Assembly: GCA_050084985.1 (NCBI GenBank)
Contig: JBITNC010000001.1
Location: 17,484,001 to 17,548,000, forward strand
Length of the DNA stretch: 64,000 nt
Origin: Nageia nagi
Lineage: Eukaryota > Pinophyta
Direction of reading: 5' to 3'
Shown: positions 25,081-37,190 of the stretch, piece by piece
How the letters are laid out: each line of letters begins with the position of its first letter
Numbering within the stretch: position 1 is the first letter of the stretch
Notes under the pieces: model-generated
Databases searched by the model: none
Told to the model about the DNA's origin: nothing
The model's input: only the letters and a program-made list of their open reading frames with translations
Translations under genes and position numbers: made by a program

Positions 25081-26744
25081 TGATATGGAATCTAAAATTC
25101 AGAATATATTTTATTATGAAATAAGCCTTTAAATAGGCAAGATTACAATGAATACCATGGTAATGTACACATGGTATTGAGAATATGATTGTACAAGACA
25201 ACCATAAATATTAAATTACCTTAATGAATACCATGGTTTGATAGCATGGTATTAAGGATATGATTTTACAAGACAACTGTAAATATTAAATGATATTAAA
25301 TAAATGCATCTAAAGCATTATTTCATCCTAGATACCTTAGAAAGGTATTTTATTAGTATTTATTATTCCTTATCATTCCTCCCAACAACAAGAGCTTTGG
25401 TCCCCAAATCTTAGGAGGAGGGGTTGAAGAAAAATCCAAATGAACAAGATACAAAGTTGTTGATGTCAATGCAATTTTCAAAGCTAAAAGATGAAGCAAT
25501 GCAAGAGAGCCAAAAACATGACCATGTAATTGCTATAATATCGACTATGACTCTTTTCTCCTCAAGAGTAACCATATAGAAGTCCAAGGAATGATGGGCA
25601 TTGGTAGAATGGAACTACTACTCTAAGTGATGGAGTACCCAATACATATGCTATGCGATATCCAATGAACAATGGTGATAGTTGTAAAAAGAATCCCAAC
25701 AATTAATTTTTGATTCATGGAAGAATCAATAGAACACTACAAAAAGCTTTGAAATACAAAAACATTGAAACATTATGAAGACCAAGTATCTTGAAAATGA
25801 ACTCATATACCAAAGAATGCAAAGAGAGTCCTCAACTTGAAACCAAGGCATGAACTTTTCTTTAATGATGGAATTATGGAAGAAGGAAGAGCTCAAAAGT
25901 TGAAGACCAATGCATCAAAGAGAACAATCATAAAATAATGGCAATCAAACAAAGCATAAAGAGCCAAACTATACCATGCAACCACTCATTGCGAAGATCT
26001 TGAAGTGAAAGAGCCAATAGAATAGGTGGCATTCCAAATGGAGACCTGAGGAAGAATATATGATAAAAACTCCTTCAAAATGGGAAGTGTAGTTGCAATC
26101 CCTATAAAAATAGGCAACTTGTAGAAGCCATAATTTTTTATCCAAAGATCTATTTTATGTGTTATTTAGGCCATTGAAAAGGTATAGGTGTGTAAAATGC
26201 ACACAAAATTTCATTCCATTTGGAGTAGTATAGGATCTTCATTTTTCACTTGCATAAAAACATATTTGGAACACATGGGAGGAACGAATATGATCTTCGA
26301 ATGCTAGTGGATGGATATGGAATCACTAATCTCAATACACATAAAGGAAGATGAGGGAGGGGATATTAGCATGGAGCCAATCACCCCTCAGATCTTATGA
26401 AGAAATTTGAGAGCAAAGGTCACAGAGTACAATCATATTTTGATACCAATAATATGGAACTTCAAATTTATAATACATTTTATTATAAAATAAGCCTTTA
26501 AATAGGAAAGATTACAATGAATACCATGGTAATGTACACATGGTATTGAGAACATAGTTTTACAATACAACTGTAAATATTAAATGACCTTAATGAATAC
26601 CATGGTTTGATAACATGGTATTGAGGATACAATTTTACAAGACAACCATAAACATTAAATGATATTAAATAAATGAATTTAAAGCATTATTTTATCATAG
26701 ATACCTTAGAAAGGTATTTTATTATTATTTATTATTCCTCATCA
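25081..26744 (-). mobile_element. TRIM-like non-coding LTR element
   Basis: Two direct repeats of 295 bp each, 25081-25375 and 26450-26744, share the same order of words throughout (for example AATACCATGGTAATGTACAC). Orientation is minus. On that strand the LTR starts TGATGAGG/TGATAAGG. The right-hand (5') LTR is followed at once by TTGGTATCA, a partial initiator-Met primer site (26449-26441). A purine run GTTGGGAGGAA precedes the left-hand (3') LTR. Flanks are CGATC (25076-25080) and CAATC (26745-26749), a one-mismatch 5-bp target duplication. The 1074-bp interior has no coding frame. Confidence 0.85.
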
Positions 26745-27927
26745 CAATCTTTCTTTGAGATTTTGTTGATATAATCTACCTTACCACTTGATACTTATTA
26801 CATTTCTTATTATGACATGCTTTGAGAATCCTATTGCTAAGGCCATTGCTCTCATCATTCAACACTTAATACTTTTCATACCTTATTCCATCATGATCAA
26901 GCACTTTTTAATATCATCGCCTTCAAAGTTATAGATTATATATTATTTCCTTATGTCATACTATGATAACATTTTAGCTAGCATAATCCTTACAAAAGTA
27001 TGACATTTCCCTATTTCCTATTGACATTGCATCATGGTTACCTTTCTATTGATTTCATCTCAAAAGTATGGCATTTCACCTTTTGCCTTGTCTTGCATTG
27101 CATGTTAGATTTTCCACTTTTCCTTTGCTACGCATTGAAGTCACTTAAGGCACTCTACTTCCCTTATATGTATTTTTCTATATCCCCATTAACAGTTTTT
27201 CTCACCCGTGGATATTAATATCAAATTTCAATTTGAATATCTTTATTTTACATCCACTTTCATTCATATCATTGAGTAAACTTTTAGGTTAATAATACAA
27301 AACATTAAAATATCCTTGTTATAGAAGAGTTAGCATGTTTGAAAACATCTAAATACACCTAATTAAGATGCAAACTTACTTAGTATATAAACCAAAACAC
27401 CCTATAGGGAAAGGATTATGGAAATAATAATATATGTGTTGTCACTTTGCATGAATTGCACCAAGAATACACTTATAGTATGATGTAATTTTTTTGGGAT
27501 CTACTTTTAAGTGAGTATAATATGTAACTATATAACTTTAAATATTTGTAAGGTAGGTCACATGTATTTATTACTCATGGTTAGTGGGTCATATGTATTT
27601 AGTTATGACTAAAAGTTTTATTTAGACCATAAATTTTATAAAATTGTATGGTGATTTCATGTATTAGTGTGGTTATTTAAATCCTATGACTATGTGAAGA
27701 TTGTAGAAGTATGAAGTGAGATTTAAAGAACAATTAGTGATTGAAAAGATTGTACATCTATTGTATTACTGATTCTTTCTAAGATCTAATATATTTATGA
27801 TTTTACTAGTTTTTTTTTTTTTTACATAAAAGAGTTTTTGTATGATAAATCAATGAGTCTATTGTTAGTGCTTGTTAATTGTTACATTCATTTTTCTATA
27901 TTATTTTTCCATTTATTTTTAACATTT
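26745..27927. other. Intergenic; probable 5' LTR of the following gag scrap at its right end
   Basis: The stretch just before 27928 should be an LTR, since a primer site follows it, but I cannot fix its left border (roughly 27470). The 27000-27218 frame is a chance reading. Confidence 0.35.
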
Positions 27928-28440
27928 GGTATTAGAGATTTTTTTTTTTTTTACTCTAGCAAAGTTTTATAGCTGTCAGGGATATTTTTATATTTACTAA
28001 TAATTATTATTTAAGTGGGATTTTTACAAAAGAAATGATAAGCAAATTGAGATTTGGGATTAAAAAAATTAATAACCAAAAGTTTGATTTGTGGAAGCTC
28101 AAAAAGGAGGATATTTTGGTGGAAAATGATTAATGAGTTGTTATCTCTTATTTGTTAGCTTGTATGTATATAGGTGATTGGAGGAAATTAGATATAAAGA
28201 TTAAAAAATGCAATATGCCTTTACCTTTTAGATTTGATGTTGTTTAATGTATTTGATGAAGCCTTAACTAAAGGCTAATGGGATAAGTTAATTGTATAAT
28301 ACTAGACAAATTCCTTGACTAACAAATTATTCTTGCAATGGGATAGTTATTATTTAGAGATGAACAATAGAGAAGAAATATAATTATTAATAATAATATT
28401 TTGATATTAATTTTCATTGGTGATGAAAATGGTCAATTGG
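27928..28440 (+). pseudogene. Copia primer site and gag scrap
   Basis: TGGTATTAGAG at 27928-27938 is a decayed initiator-Met primer site. About 110 bp on, broken frames read KINNQKFDLWKLKKEDILVE and then WDKLIV...TNKLFLQWD..YLEMN. These match Copia gag (KF.G.NF..WK.KMED.L, LW..L...Y...S..NK..L...LY.LKM). Stops throughout. Confidence 0.65.
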
Positions 28441-31400
28441 ACTATATAAAATACATATATAATAAGAGCAAGGGAGTATCTACTATAACTCCTATATGTA
28501 ATATTAAAATGAACAAAAGAGAGTCAAAATACAGCAATTATGAATGAGGTAGAAAGCTTATATATGTCAATCAAGGGACTCCATCATAATTTGAGGTCTC
28601 TTGATGTTACAACCAAAGGAATTAGCCCTAGTGATATTAGCAATAATGCGTTGACGAGTGATCCTTCCAAAATATTCAAGTTCATGTGAAGCTCTAATTT
28701 GTATATTCTTGCAATTGAAAGTAAGATATGATGAATATGGAACTTGAAATATTGTGAGATCTCTCGATAATCACTTTCTATATGAGGTGGGTCTATTCTT
28801 TTACATAAAATGTGATGTATTTTTTATCTTCATAATTCATCGATGATTTCAAAGTGTGAGAACCTTTGAATAAACAATGGAATTGACCTCAAAATTTATA
28901 ATAGATGAGAAAAATAAATATGAATTGCTCTTCAATATTTGATTCCATGTTGCATAGTTTACATATGTGTTGGTCTTTAGGGATATGGTAGTCTATCGTG
29001 ATATAAAGCTAGCATGAGCAAACCCTTATCCACCCCTTATCTATCCAAGGGGAAAATGGAGACAATGGGATACATGTAGCTTGATGTAATCATGAGGGGG
29101 GGGGGGGGGGAATCACTTAATAGAAAGCCTCCAAAACATGTGTTTCTATGAGCTTCTTTAAACAAAAACCTTATTTTAAAATTTACCACCTCCCCTTTTA
29201 ATTTATTAACCCCCTTATGGTAAACCCTTATATACTAAATAATAACCCTTTTTAAAAACTTATCATTTTGCTAAATAATTAAATAATTTTTTAATAAAGT
29301 TTAGTAGTTTTACCATTTCATCAATGTATAATCATTAAGCATCCATGTGTTAATGATTTTTCAACATCTAGTTACCTGTATTCATGGATAGTAGTAATCC
29401 TATGTCTTGGAACTTCAAAATTATAAACAATATGATATACCTTATTCTTCTCATGGAAGCTAGTTTACTCCATATTAAAAGTGAAGCTTTAATATGACAT
29501 ATTTTATAAGATTATCAATTAACAAAGTTCATGCAAAGTTAGATCGTCTCAAGCTATCTGTATTCACCCAATAAACTTGTTTAAATCATTTTCTTAAAAG
29601 AGGTTGGCTAAAAGATTTTGATAATTGTCTTAATTTTTAGGTTATACATATTAATATAATTCCTTCAAATAACTATAAATTAAAATTCAATATCACAAAT
29701 AAAATAACTCAATAATGATGTGAAACCTTAATAATTATAACAAATCTATGTTGGACTATTATCATCTTTTTTATAAAACTATTTTATTTTATAAATGATA
29801 TGAATGTCTAGTATGCAAATCAAATATAACCCCACCCCTACTAGGGATCAAATTTGATAGGTGGATCAACTTTTCAATTGAAAAGTATTTTTTATGTTTT
29901 ACCCTTCACTATTGATAGGTAAAATATTTTTCCATGATTTAATTGAAATTTTTCATCAATGATGTCCCTTCAACAATGAAAACTCATATGAACACCAACC
30001 CCTCCAATGCAAGAAAAATTAAAATTAGAGAAATTTTACCAATTTACATATATTATTTAAAAGAAAAAATAATTATTTATTATATATAACTAATAACTTT
30101 ATATCATATAAGTAAATTAATTCTAATATAATACAATGTAAACTATGCAAACATTCAGTTTTAGAAAGATAATTATTGAAGTTTAAATTCCAAACTCACA
30201 AGTCTTAGTAGACATACCATATGATGATTTAAATGCATATTTGTTAAAGACCACAACTGGTGTGATTTACTCTATTTAAGATTTATAAAATATGCATAAT
30301 ATCAAGGAACAAAGCATTAAAATAAATTATAAAATAAAAATCCCACTCCATTGAACTTCCATTAACATTGAAATATCATCAAATCAAAAGCATTATATAA
30401 GAAGGAATAGAATTAAGTGTAGACTAGTCATCAAAGTCATAGAGGTCCTTAGAAGATGAGGTAAGCAAAGAATGCTACAATAGAGGTAAAAATAGTTGAA
30501 ACAACAATAATGGAGCCCACCCCTTCCTTAAGACTAGGACTTGATGCATCTATGGCATGTGCAAAATCAAATAAAATAAATATCATCATCAAAATATATA
30601 CAAATACCATAAAAATATAGACTCCTATATTTCTTGCAAACTTGTAATTCTAGAAAAGCAGGAAAGAGACTCATATAAAACCCTAAGCTCATACATGCTC
30701 AAAATAAGGTTGTTATGAAACTAATGACCTCATGTCAAACCACAACCACAAATAAAGGGTTGTTTATTTCCCAAATAAAAAATAAATGAAAAATATTACA
30801 AACTTGAATTCACACAGTCAAAGATGATGGAAGGTAAGGATAAAACTAGCAAATCTCCAAACAATCTCACAAACCCTACATAAACCAAAAAAAATTTATT
30901 AGGAAAATACTCGAATCTCAATAAGAAATATGATCCTAGGGTTAAATATATATAGAAAAAAATTAGTTAAGCATAATAATAATAGACCATAACTTGCATA
31001 TTATATCTCATACACCTTTATTTCCACCCTTTCCTGACCCAACATATTTGCTTCATTTCCAATTCCATCTTTGGCTTCCTAAATATCTCCTCTCTAGTTA
31101 TGCATCATCTAAATCATGCTTTCATATTGCAAATCCCCTTTGTTTTATATCTCAATATGCCCTCTTTGAAACCCCACTCATCTTACACCATCAGATACTA
31201 GTGATGATGCGATCCATGTGAGGTGTAAATGGAAATTCACTATGTTTTTAACCCTCAAAATTTATAACAAATCCCAAGTGTGTCATCCGGTATTGTTGTG
31301 TTGCTACTATGTTGCCCACTACTTTATAGAAATAAAACTAAAAAACATTGACTAGTAATTTTTAAACAAACTCTTAAAATGATTTTTTTTTAATTATTTA

Positions 31401-31974
31401 ACCCTTCATAATTAACGAGTAAATTTTTACTTTTTATTTCAAATGAAAAGAAATATGTAAAATATCCTTTCTATAATGGGCAAAATCCCCTTTGAAGGGT
31501 ATTGAAGGGTTCAAAGTTGACCCCTACCCCCACCCTTTTCTTTCATTTACTAGTAGAATTTATTACATGAATTTTAAACACCCCTACACTCCCTCCTCTA
31601 TAAAATACTTATCAATATACCAATAGTTCAACGTAATATCAAAAATGCCCCCTAGGAGGACTACTCTAAATGATCTAATAAGTGATGTCTCTTTAAATTG
31701 TTCACTAGTGGGTAGTTTGTTATATATGACCATAGTAGACCAAATATTATTTTTTATAATTATATATATGGCTAGGTTCATGGATGAACCATAATAAAAT
31801 CATTGGATAATAAGAAAGCAAATTTTGATGTATGTCAAAGGGACATTAGAGATGGACACATATATGAGAGAGATAACACACTAAAGTTAGTTGGATATTC
31901 CAACTATGGGTAAGTATAAGAATATGGGTTCATGTGGAAGGGAACTCTTGGCAATTAGAAAAATTTTGAAAGAA
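28441..31974. other. Long AT-rich tract without recognisable genes
   Basis: Contains a G14 homopolymer at about 29097-29110 and short frames (30994-31221 +, 31584-31781 -) with no recognisable motif. I see no LTR pair or conserved domain. Confidence 0.4.
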
Positions 31975-32038
31975 ACGAGATCTTGTTTCTAAAAAAAGGA
32001 TCTCATTTTGCTTTGGGATCCCCAACCAAAAATAAAAT

Positions 32039-32103
32039 AGGATCCCATTTTTTAAATAATGAGATCCTGCTTAGGTTCGAGATCTCAACCTAAATGGGAT
32101 CCT
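32039..32103. repeat. Nested fold-back sequence
   Basis: AGGATCCCATTT (32039-32050) is perfectly inverted as AAATGGGATCCT (32092-32103) around a 41-base loop. Inside lies a second inverted pair, TTAGGTT...AACCTAA (32071-32093), overlapping the right arm by two bases, with the palindrome GAGATCTC between. Related AGATCT-rich words lie at 31975-32010. Confidence 0.85.
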
Positions 32104-33051
32104 ATTATATAAATAAATTATTTACAACACAGTTCGTAAAATTAACGAAAAAATCTTACGGGCTCATTCTCTTAAACCCCTGGCAGATTCTTGATAGTCA
32201 ACAACTGTGTACCACCACCTCTCTCCCTCAGTGACCATATTCAACCTCTAGATTAATAATTAGGCTATATACCCTTCTTTTCCTTTTTTTTGCTTGAAAA
32301 TGAAGTTTTTTGTGTAAAATATGGTTATTTTTTGTGTAAAATTAGTAATGATACGTGTAAAAAAATAGGAGTCTTAGGTCAAAATCCTTATTTACAATGA
32401 TTATATTACATTCTCTAACAAAAATAACTCTAGTTTATACCAAATCCACTTGAACAAATAATATCAATTACACTTTGAAGGATATTTTTTAAATAATTAG
32501 CACAACATTTGAGATAGTTCCTACATTTTTCAATTTCTTAACCATTTTGTAAAAGGGTTGGAAACCTTTCAACATCCCTTCTTAACCAAATAAAAAAAAT
32601 TCAATTATAAAAAGACATTAGTTTCAACATCCCTTTTTAACCCTTTCAACATGATATTGGTTTTTCACTACAAATTGATCTTTACTTAAAGTCCAATTCT
32701 TATATGTAATAGTTTAGCAACAATGAATTTCTATTATGTGGTCAAGTAAAATACGTATAAATGATTAGTATATCTTACTCTTTAGTTGAGTTTAAAGTTT
32801 TATGAAAACTTAATTTGTTTAAAGTTTTATGATTGAGTTTAAAGTTTTGTGAAATCTTACTATTTGGTTCTCTAAGTATGATCCCATGGTCCTTTCAAAA
32901 ATGTCCTTACTTCTAAATTATCATATTCGTAAAAAATGAATAGAAATTTATTATAAAAGTTATAATTACGCTTACAAAATCAAATTACATGAATAAAAAA
33001 ATGGAGGCTACTTTTATATGGGGTAATGGGTATATTAGGAACAGGAATCTA

Positions 33052-33133
33052 TTCTATTTTTAGGAATGGAATCTCCCTACAAATAAGATCTTATTTCTAA
33101 AAATAGAACAAGATCTCATTCCTAAAAATAGAA
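33052..33133. repeat. 17-bp perfect inverted repeat around a 14-bp palindrome
   Basis: TTCTATTTTTAGGAATG (33052-33068) is perfectly inverted at 33117-33133. Between the arms lies the perfect palindrome AATAAGATCTTATT (33082-33095). The right half is also a 25-bp direct duplication (units from 33083 and 33108) containing CTAAAAATAGAAC. Confidence 0.88.
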
Positions 33134-34237
33134 CAGAATCTTGTTATTTAAAATTGAAATTTAACTCCACCCTTTGGCTCAGATTTATGCTCAGAAAAGG
33201 TAAGGTGACCCGACCCTTAGCCTTGGACTTGAAACTTTAAGCTCGTAACAATGGCAAAGGAAAATACCAACTTTAGGCATGTGTTTGATGATGTTTTTGT
33301 AGAATTTTTTAATGAAATTTTGTGGGATTACATATGTGAGTGTGCAAATTTAAAATATGTAATTTTTTTTAATTGGATTATATTTTATATTTTTTAGTTA
33401 ATTTTCAATTAAACTAGTCTATAAACTTCAAAAAATAGGTTTTTGTATTTGTTTAATAACTTTTTTTTTTAATTTTGAAAAAAAATGATATATATATAAT
33501 TAAAAAAATGAAAAAAGATAATTTTAGATCAAAGTATGCTTGATGGATGCGAGCAATTTTTAAAACAACAATTAGGGCCAAGAAAAAATTAATAAAAAAT
33601 ATTCATGAAAAAATACAAAAAAAAAACTCAACAATCTTCAGTGTCTTCGATGTCTTCACCCAAAAGGATTTTTAAAAAAAATACTTTAATTTAGGTCCAA
33701 TTATGCTTGAAGGATAGTGCATGTTATGGTCATAAAATAATATTTTTTAAATAGTGGCTTTTATTCATGCCTATCAAAAATCAATTTATATCATCTAGGT
33801 ATTGGAATAAATTACATATTTGAAAACTAGACTTTGAGCACTGCATTTTTACCCTAGTGACCTTTTAGAATATTCCATGTCTAAGTGCTTAAAATTTTGA
33901 AATCAATTGTGACCAAGCCTCAAAATCAAGGAAAACACTTCCATGTTTTGGCCATAAGGTGGACCCAACTTCTTGCACTGACCCTTATAGTTATGCAAAT
34001 GATGAAGATGACCTAGAAGATCTACTTCAAGGTATCTATTTACTTTTGAAGATGGTCCAATTGTGTATATGCAAGAAGCAAAGCATTGTATATAAAATTC
34101 CCATGAAGGCTAAATATTGGGCTTATTCCATAGAAAAGTAACATCTTTAATAGTCATATCATATGTTACAAAAGCCTCGCTTTAAACAAAAGGGACCATA
34201 TCAAATGTGGTCCAGTATCTAAAATACCATTTATATG
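33134..34237. other. Intergenic, no recognisable gene
   Basis: AT-rich. The 60-codon frame at 33959-34141 has no recognisable motif. Confidence 0.4.
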
Positions 34238-34458
34238 ACCAAGAATCTAATTATTCATTAGAAATCAAAGTAGACTGAGATTGATATGCATTAGATCCAT
34301 GAGAACGTACAAAATGATGAGATTAATGTATAGTGTATTATCATAAAGCATCAATTGGTGGATATCTTCATTAAACTATTACCAAAGGATGTATTTGTTC
34401 ATTTGAGACATATGATTAGGATCTATGCAGTTTCAAGAAAAGTAGCATTAAGGGAGGA
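34238..34458 (+). pseudogene. Copia pol scrap: extreme 3' end
   Basis: Reads MTKNLIIH..., then IHENVQNDEINV and HQLVDIFIKLLPKDVFVHLR. These match the Copia pol tail (RTKHIDI..HFIRE.V....I.......QLADIFTK.LP...F..LR). Interrupted by several stops. It runs into a purine tract (TTAAGGGAGGA) and an LTR at 34459. Confidence 0.8.
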
Positions 34459-34928
34459 TGTTAGGATAATAACACCTTTATCTCTTCGTTAGATATTACT
34501 CCCCTTAATTCTAACTTAAGTGATGGTGTTGGATGTTAAGCTAGACTTAGTATAGATCTTATATTTATAAACACTTACGATTTATGAATACTAGGACCAC
34601 ATACTCAACTCCTATTTGACATGTTTATGTATACATGGATCACTATATTGATGATTAATCAATGATTGAAATTATAACATATTATTATGTAATCCAACAA
34701 TTATGGGTATGTCACATAGATTGGTAGGAGTTCTTGAGACTATTTAAAGGTCACTTTTAGCCAACATTTGAATCATCGTATCCAAATCATTTGTGATAAC
34801 TTATTATTATTATAATATCCTTTAGGGCCTGATAAGTCTCCTTGTATTCTTATATGAATTATTCTCTTCTGTTTTCACTTTATTCTTTCCTTTATGTATA
34901 ATGGTTTATGGTGTTCGATTCTTCAACA
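34459..34928 (+). mobile_element. Copia 3' LTR of the pol scrap
   Basis: Begins TGTTAGGATAATAAC straight after the polypurine tract and appears to end TTCTTCAACA at 34928. The middle (GTAATCCAACAATTATGGGT...TTTAAAGG) matches a second, decayed LTR at about 49280-49616. Confidence 0.7.
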
Positions 34929-35399
34929 GTATTGTATTTCTTCTAAATAACCATTTCAATAGGCCTTCTTTAATCTTAAAATTTAGTTTTCATATATTTA
35001 TCTTAGCAATAGATTCCTATCGATATCCTAACTCAAAAGCATCTTTGTGGGTTATTATTAATCCTTGATTAAAAAAACTACCAATGTGTGATAAGGATAT
35101 TTTAGGATGAAATTATTGATACATATTCATGCACCTTCATTCTTTGGAGAAAGGACAATGTGATTATCATAAGGAGATGATATAGGTGAATATTATTTTA
35201 AGCGATAAGCTCTTAGATCATTCTTCTGCAAAGTAAAATATTTGGCAATGATGAAATGAAAGATTTTAATTACATCCACAAGACCCAAACATGGTTTATG
35301 GGACCCTCAACTTGAAGTTTCGAGCAAGTTATTCCTTCTTCTACTGAGTTGGATTAATAACTCACTAATTTTTTTTCTTTTACTATCTTCGAATAGCTC

Positions 35400-36168
35400 T
35401 GTTAAAGAACCCTCTCCAAGTGTTTTTTATATTTGTCAAGGATATTTGAAAACCTCAAACATGTATATAAATGAATTGTTTCTATGTGTCTACTATCGTT
35501 GTGCTACATAACGTACATATCCTTTCTTCCCATTGCTCTTTAGGTGTAGTCCATCTCCCTATTTCACATCTAAGCCTATGAGAGCTTGTCCTTATTTGGG
35601 CAATTAGAATTTTCTCTTGCCATTTAATTTCAGCTCTTATATAACCTTTTTCCCTCTGGTCATATGTTGGGTTAAACTTTGCAATGTAGTATTCTCTTTT
35701 CCTGCTTGCATTTTTCCACATTCTCCTTCTAAATTTTTCATTTACATATTGCTTGATGTCTTTGTTGAAGTTTGGGCATTCATTTATATTGATTTCCCAA
35801 CATTGCATCCATTTTTTATTTTGTTTCATCCATGCGCTCTTCTACCTATGTAGTTCTTCATCCCTAGCTACTCTAGGCCATTTGTTGTTTTTCATGATTT
35901 CTATTTTTTTCAAGTAGCATAACAAGTTGGTCATAGCAGTTGCTTCTAAAAGGAACATTCCAACTTCAGATAGAATGATTTCATAGGGTGGTGTGGTCTT
36001 AATTTTGAGAAAATTTGTGATTAAATATTTTTGAACCCTTCCTATTTGTCTCCATTTTGTATTCATTGTTCCACTGACCCATATTTCACAACCATACAAC
36101 AAAACTGATGTAACAACTAGACCAAATAAGACCTTGATCATCCCATAATCCAAGGTATCATATACCAC
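35400..36168 (-). pseudogene. LINE (non-LTR) reverse transcriptase, C-terminal end
   Basis: One continuous minus-strand frame with single stops: 36168-35842, a TAG, then 35829-35482, another TAG and a short tail. It reads VTSVLLYGCEIW, W.QIGRVQKYLITNFLKIKTTPPYEIILSEVG and LEATAMTNLLCYLKKIE. These are the standard post-polymerase words of plant and animal LINE ORF2 (LL YG-EVW, IQ..FLR..LG...TP, E.G..PLE). RRCEIGRWTTPKEQWEERICTLC-type residues follow, part of the C-terminal Cys cluster. The catalytic part and endonuclease are missing: a 5'-truncated, dead copy. Confidence 0.78.
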
Positions 36169-37190
36169 AACGCGATAATAAAAGTATCAATTATCATCTA
36201 CATTACACTTTATAATAATAATAAACATGAAAATAATACTAAAAGTCTTGATAATTACACAAAAAAAACTACATAACAACAAAAAAACCGATAAATAATA
36301 ACAATAAATTTCCCTACAGTAATTATACTTATGATCAAGAAGGTTTATATATAACTTATATTAACAATCATTTTACACGTATATTCACAATCCTAGAAAT
36401 GCTATTTTATGATTTATTCAAAGTGATATTTTTTAATATATTTTCATTTAAAAATAGATAAGCTATGAGCCTAAAAACTTGTGTATATGACCACTCTTTG
36501 TTGAAGTTGATTATTAAAATCAATTATAATGTAAAGGTAGATCTCAAGTTAGTTGAGATTCAATAGATTTCATTAGGCCACCTTTCAATATGCTACCACC
36601 TAGACCAAAACTTAAGCTTCCTTTGGCATGAAATAACAAGACGGTTAGTATGTCATAAACAAAACGAATTCAACTTCCAGTAGGGGTTACTAACGTACAC
36701 TCAAACATAAAGTACAACATAATCCAAACGGGTATCCAGATTATTGGTTGAAGTGATTTTACATCATACCAACAAGAACATCCAAAACCCGATAGACTAT
36801 AGACGTCCAACTCTGATTGTACATCAAATCTTATAATACCCATAACCCCAAGAAAACAACCCACCTAATTGATTGTAGTGCTTCAGGTCGTCGTCCACAC
36901 CAAATCTATATGGAAAATCCAACACCCATTTGATGCAGACTTTCAAGAGCGTTTTACATCAAATATAACTTTCAAAAGAATTAATTTCAAACTTCCAGTG
37001 CCAGCAATCTAAAACAAATATTTCTTTAAAAACAAAAACGTTCTATCCAAACGAGTGCAAAATCATTGAATTTGCACTATAAGTACTGAAACATCTCGCG
37101 AATGTAGACTCCTGTAGTTATCTTTGTTATAAATGTGCACCACTGTCCACTACTCACATAGAATTGTGGGCTTTGTTGTAGTTAGCTACA
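36169..37190. other. Upstream region of the TBL gene
   Basis: No coding frame of note. TATA-like words CTATAAGTA (about 37077-37085) and TATAAAT (37128-37134) lie 60-110 bp before the TBL start codon. I cannot tell which, if either, is used. Confidence 0.4.

Noticed and set aside
29097-29110. G14 run as a regulatory or structural element
   Set aside because: A lone homopolymer with no partner G-tracts; possibly a sequencing or assembly effect.
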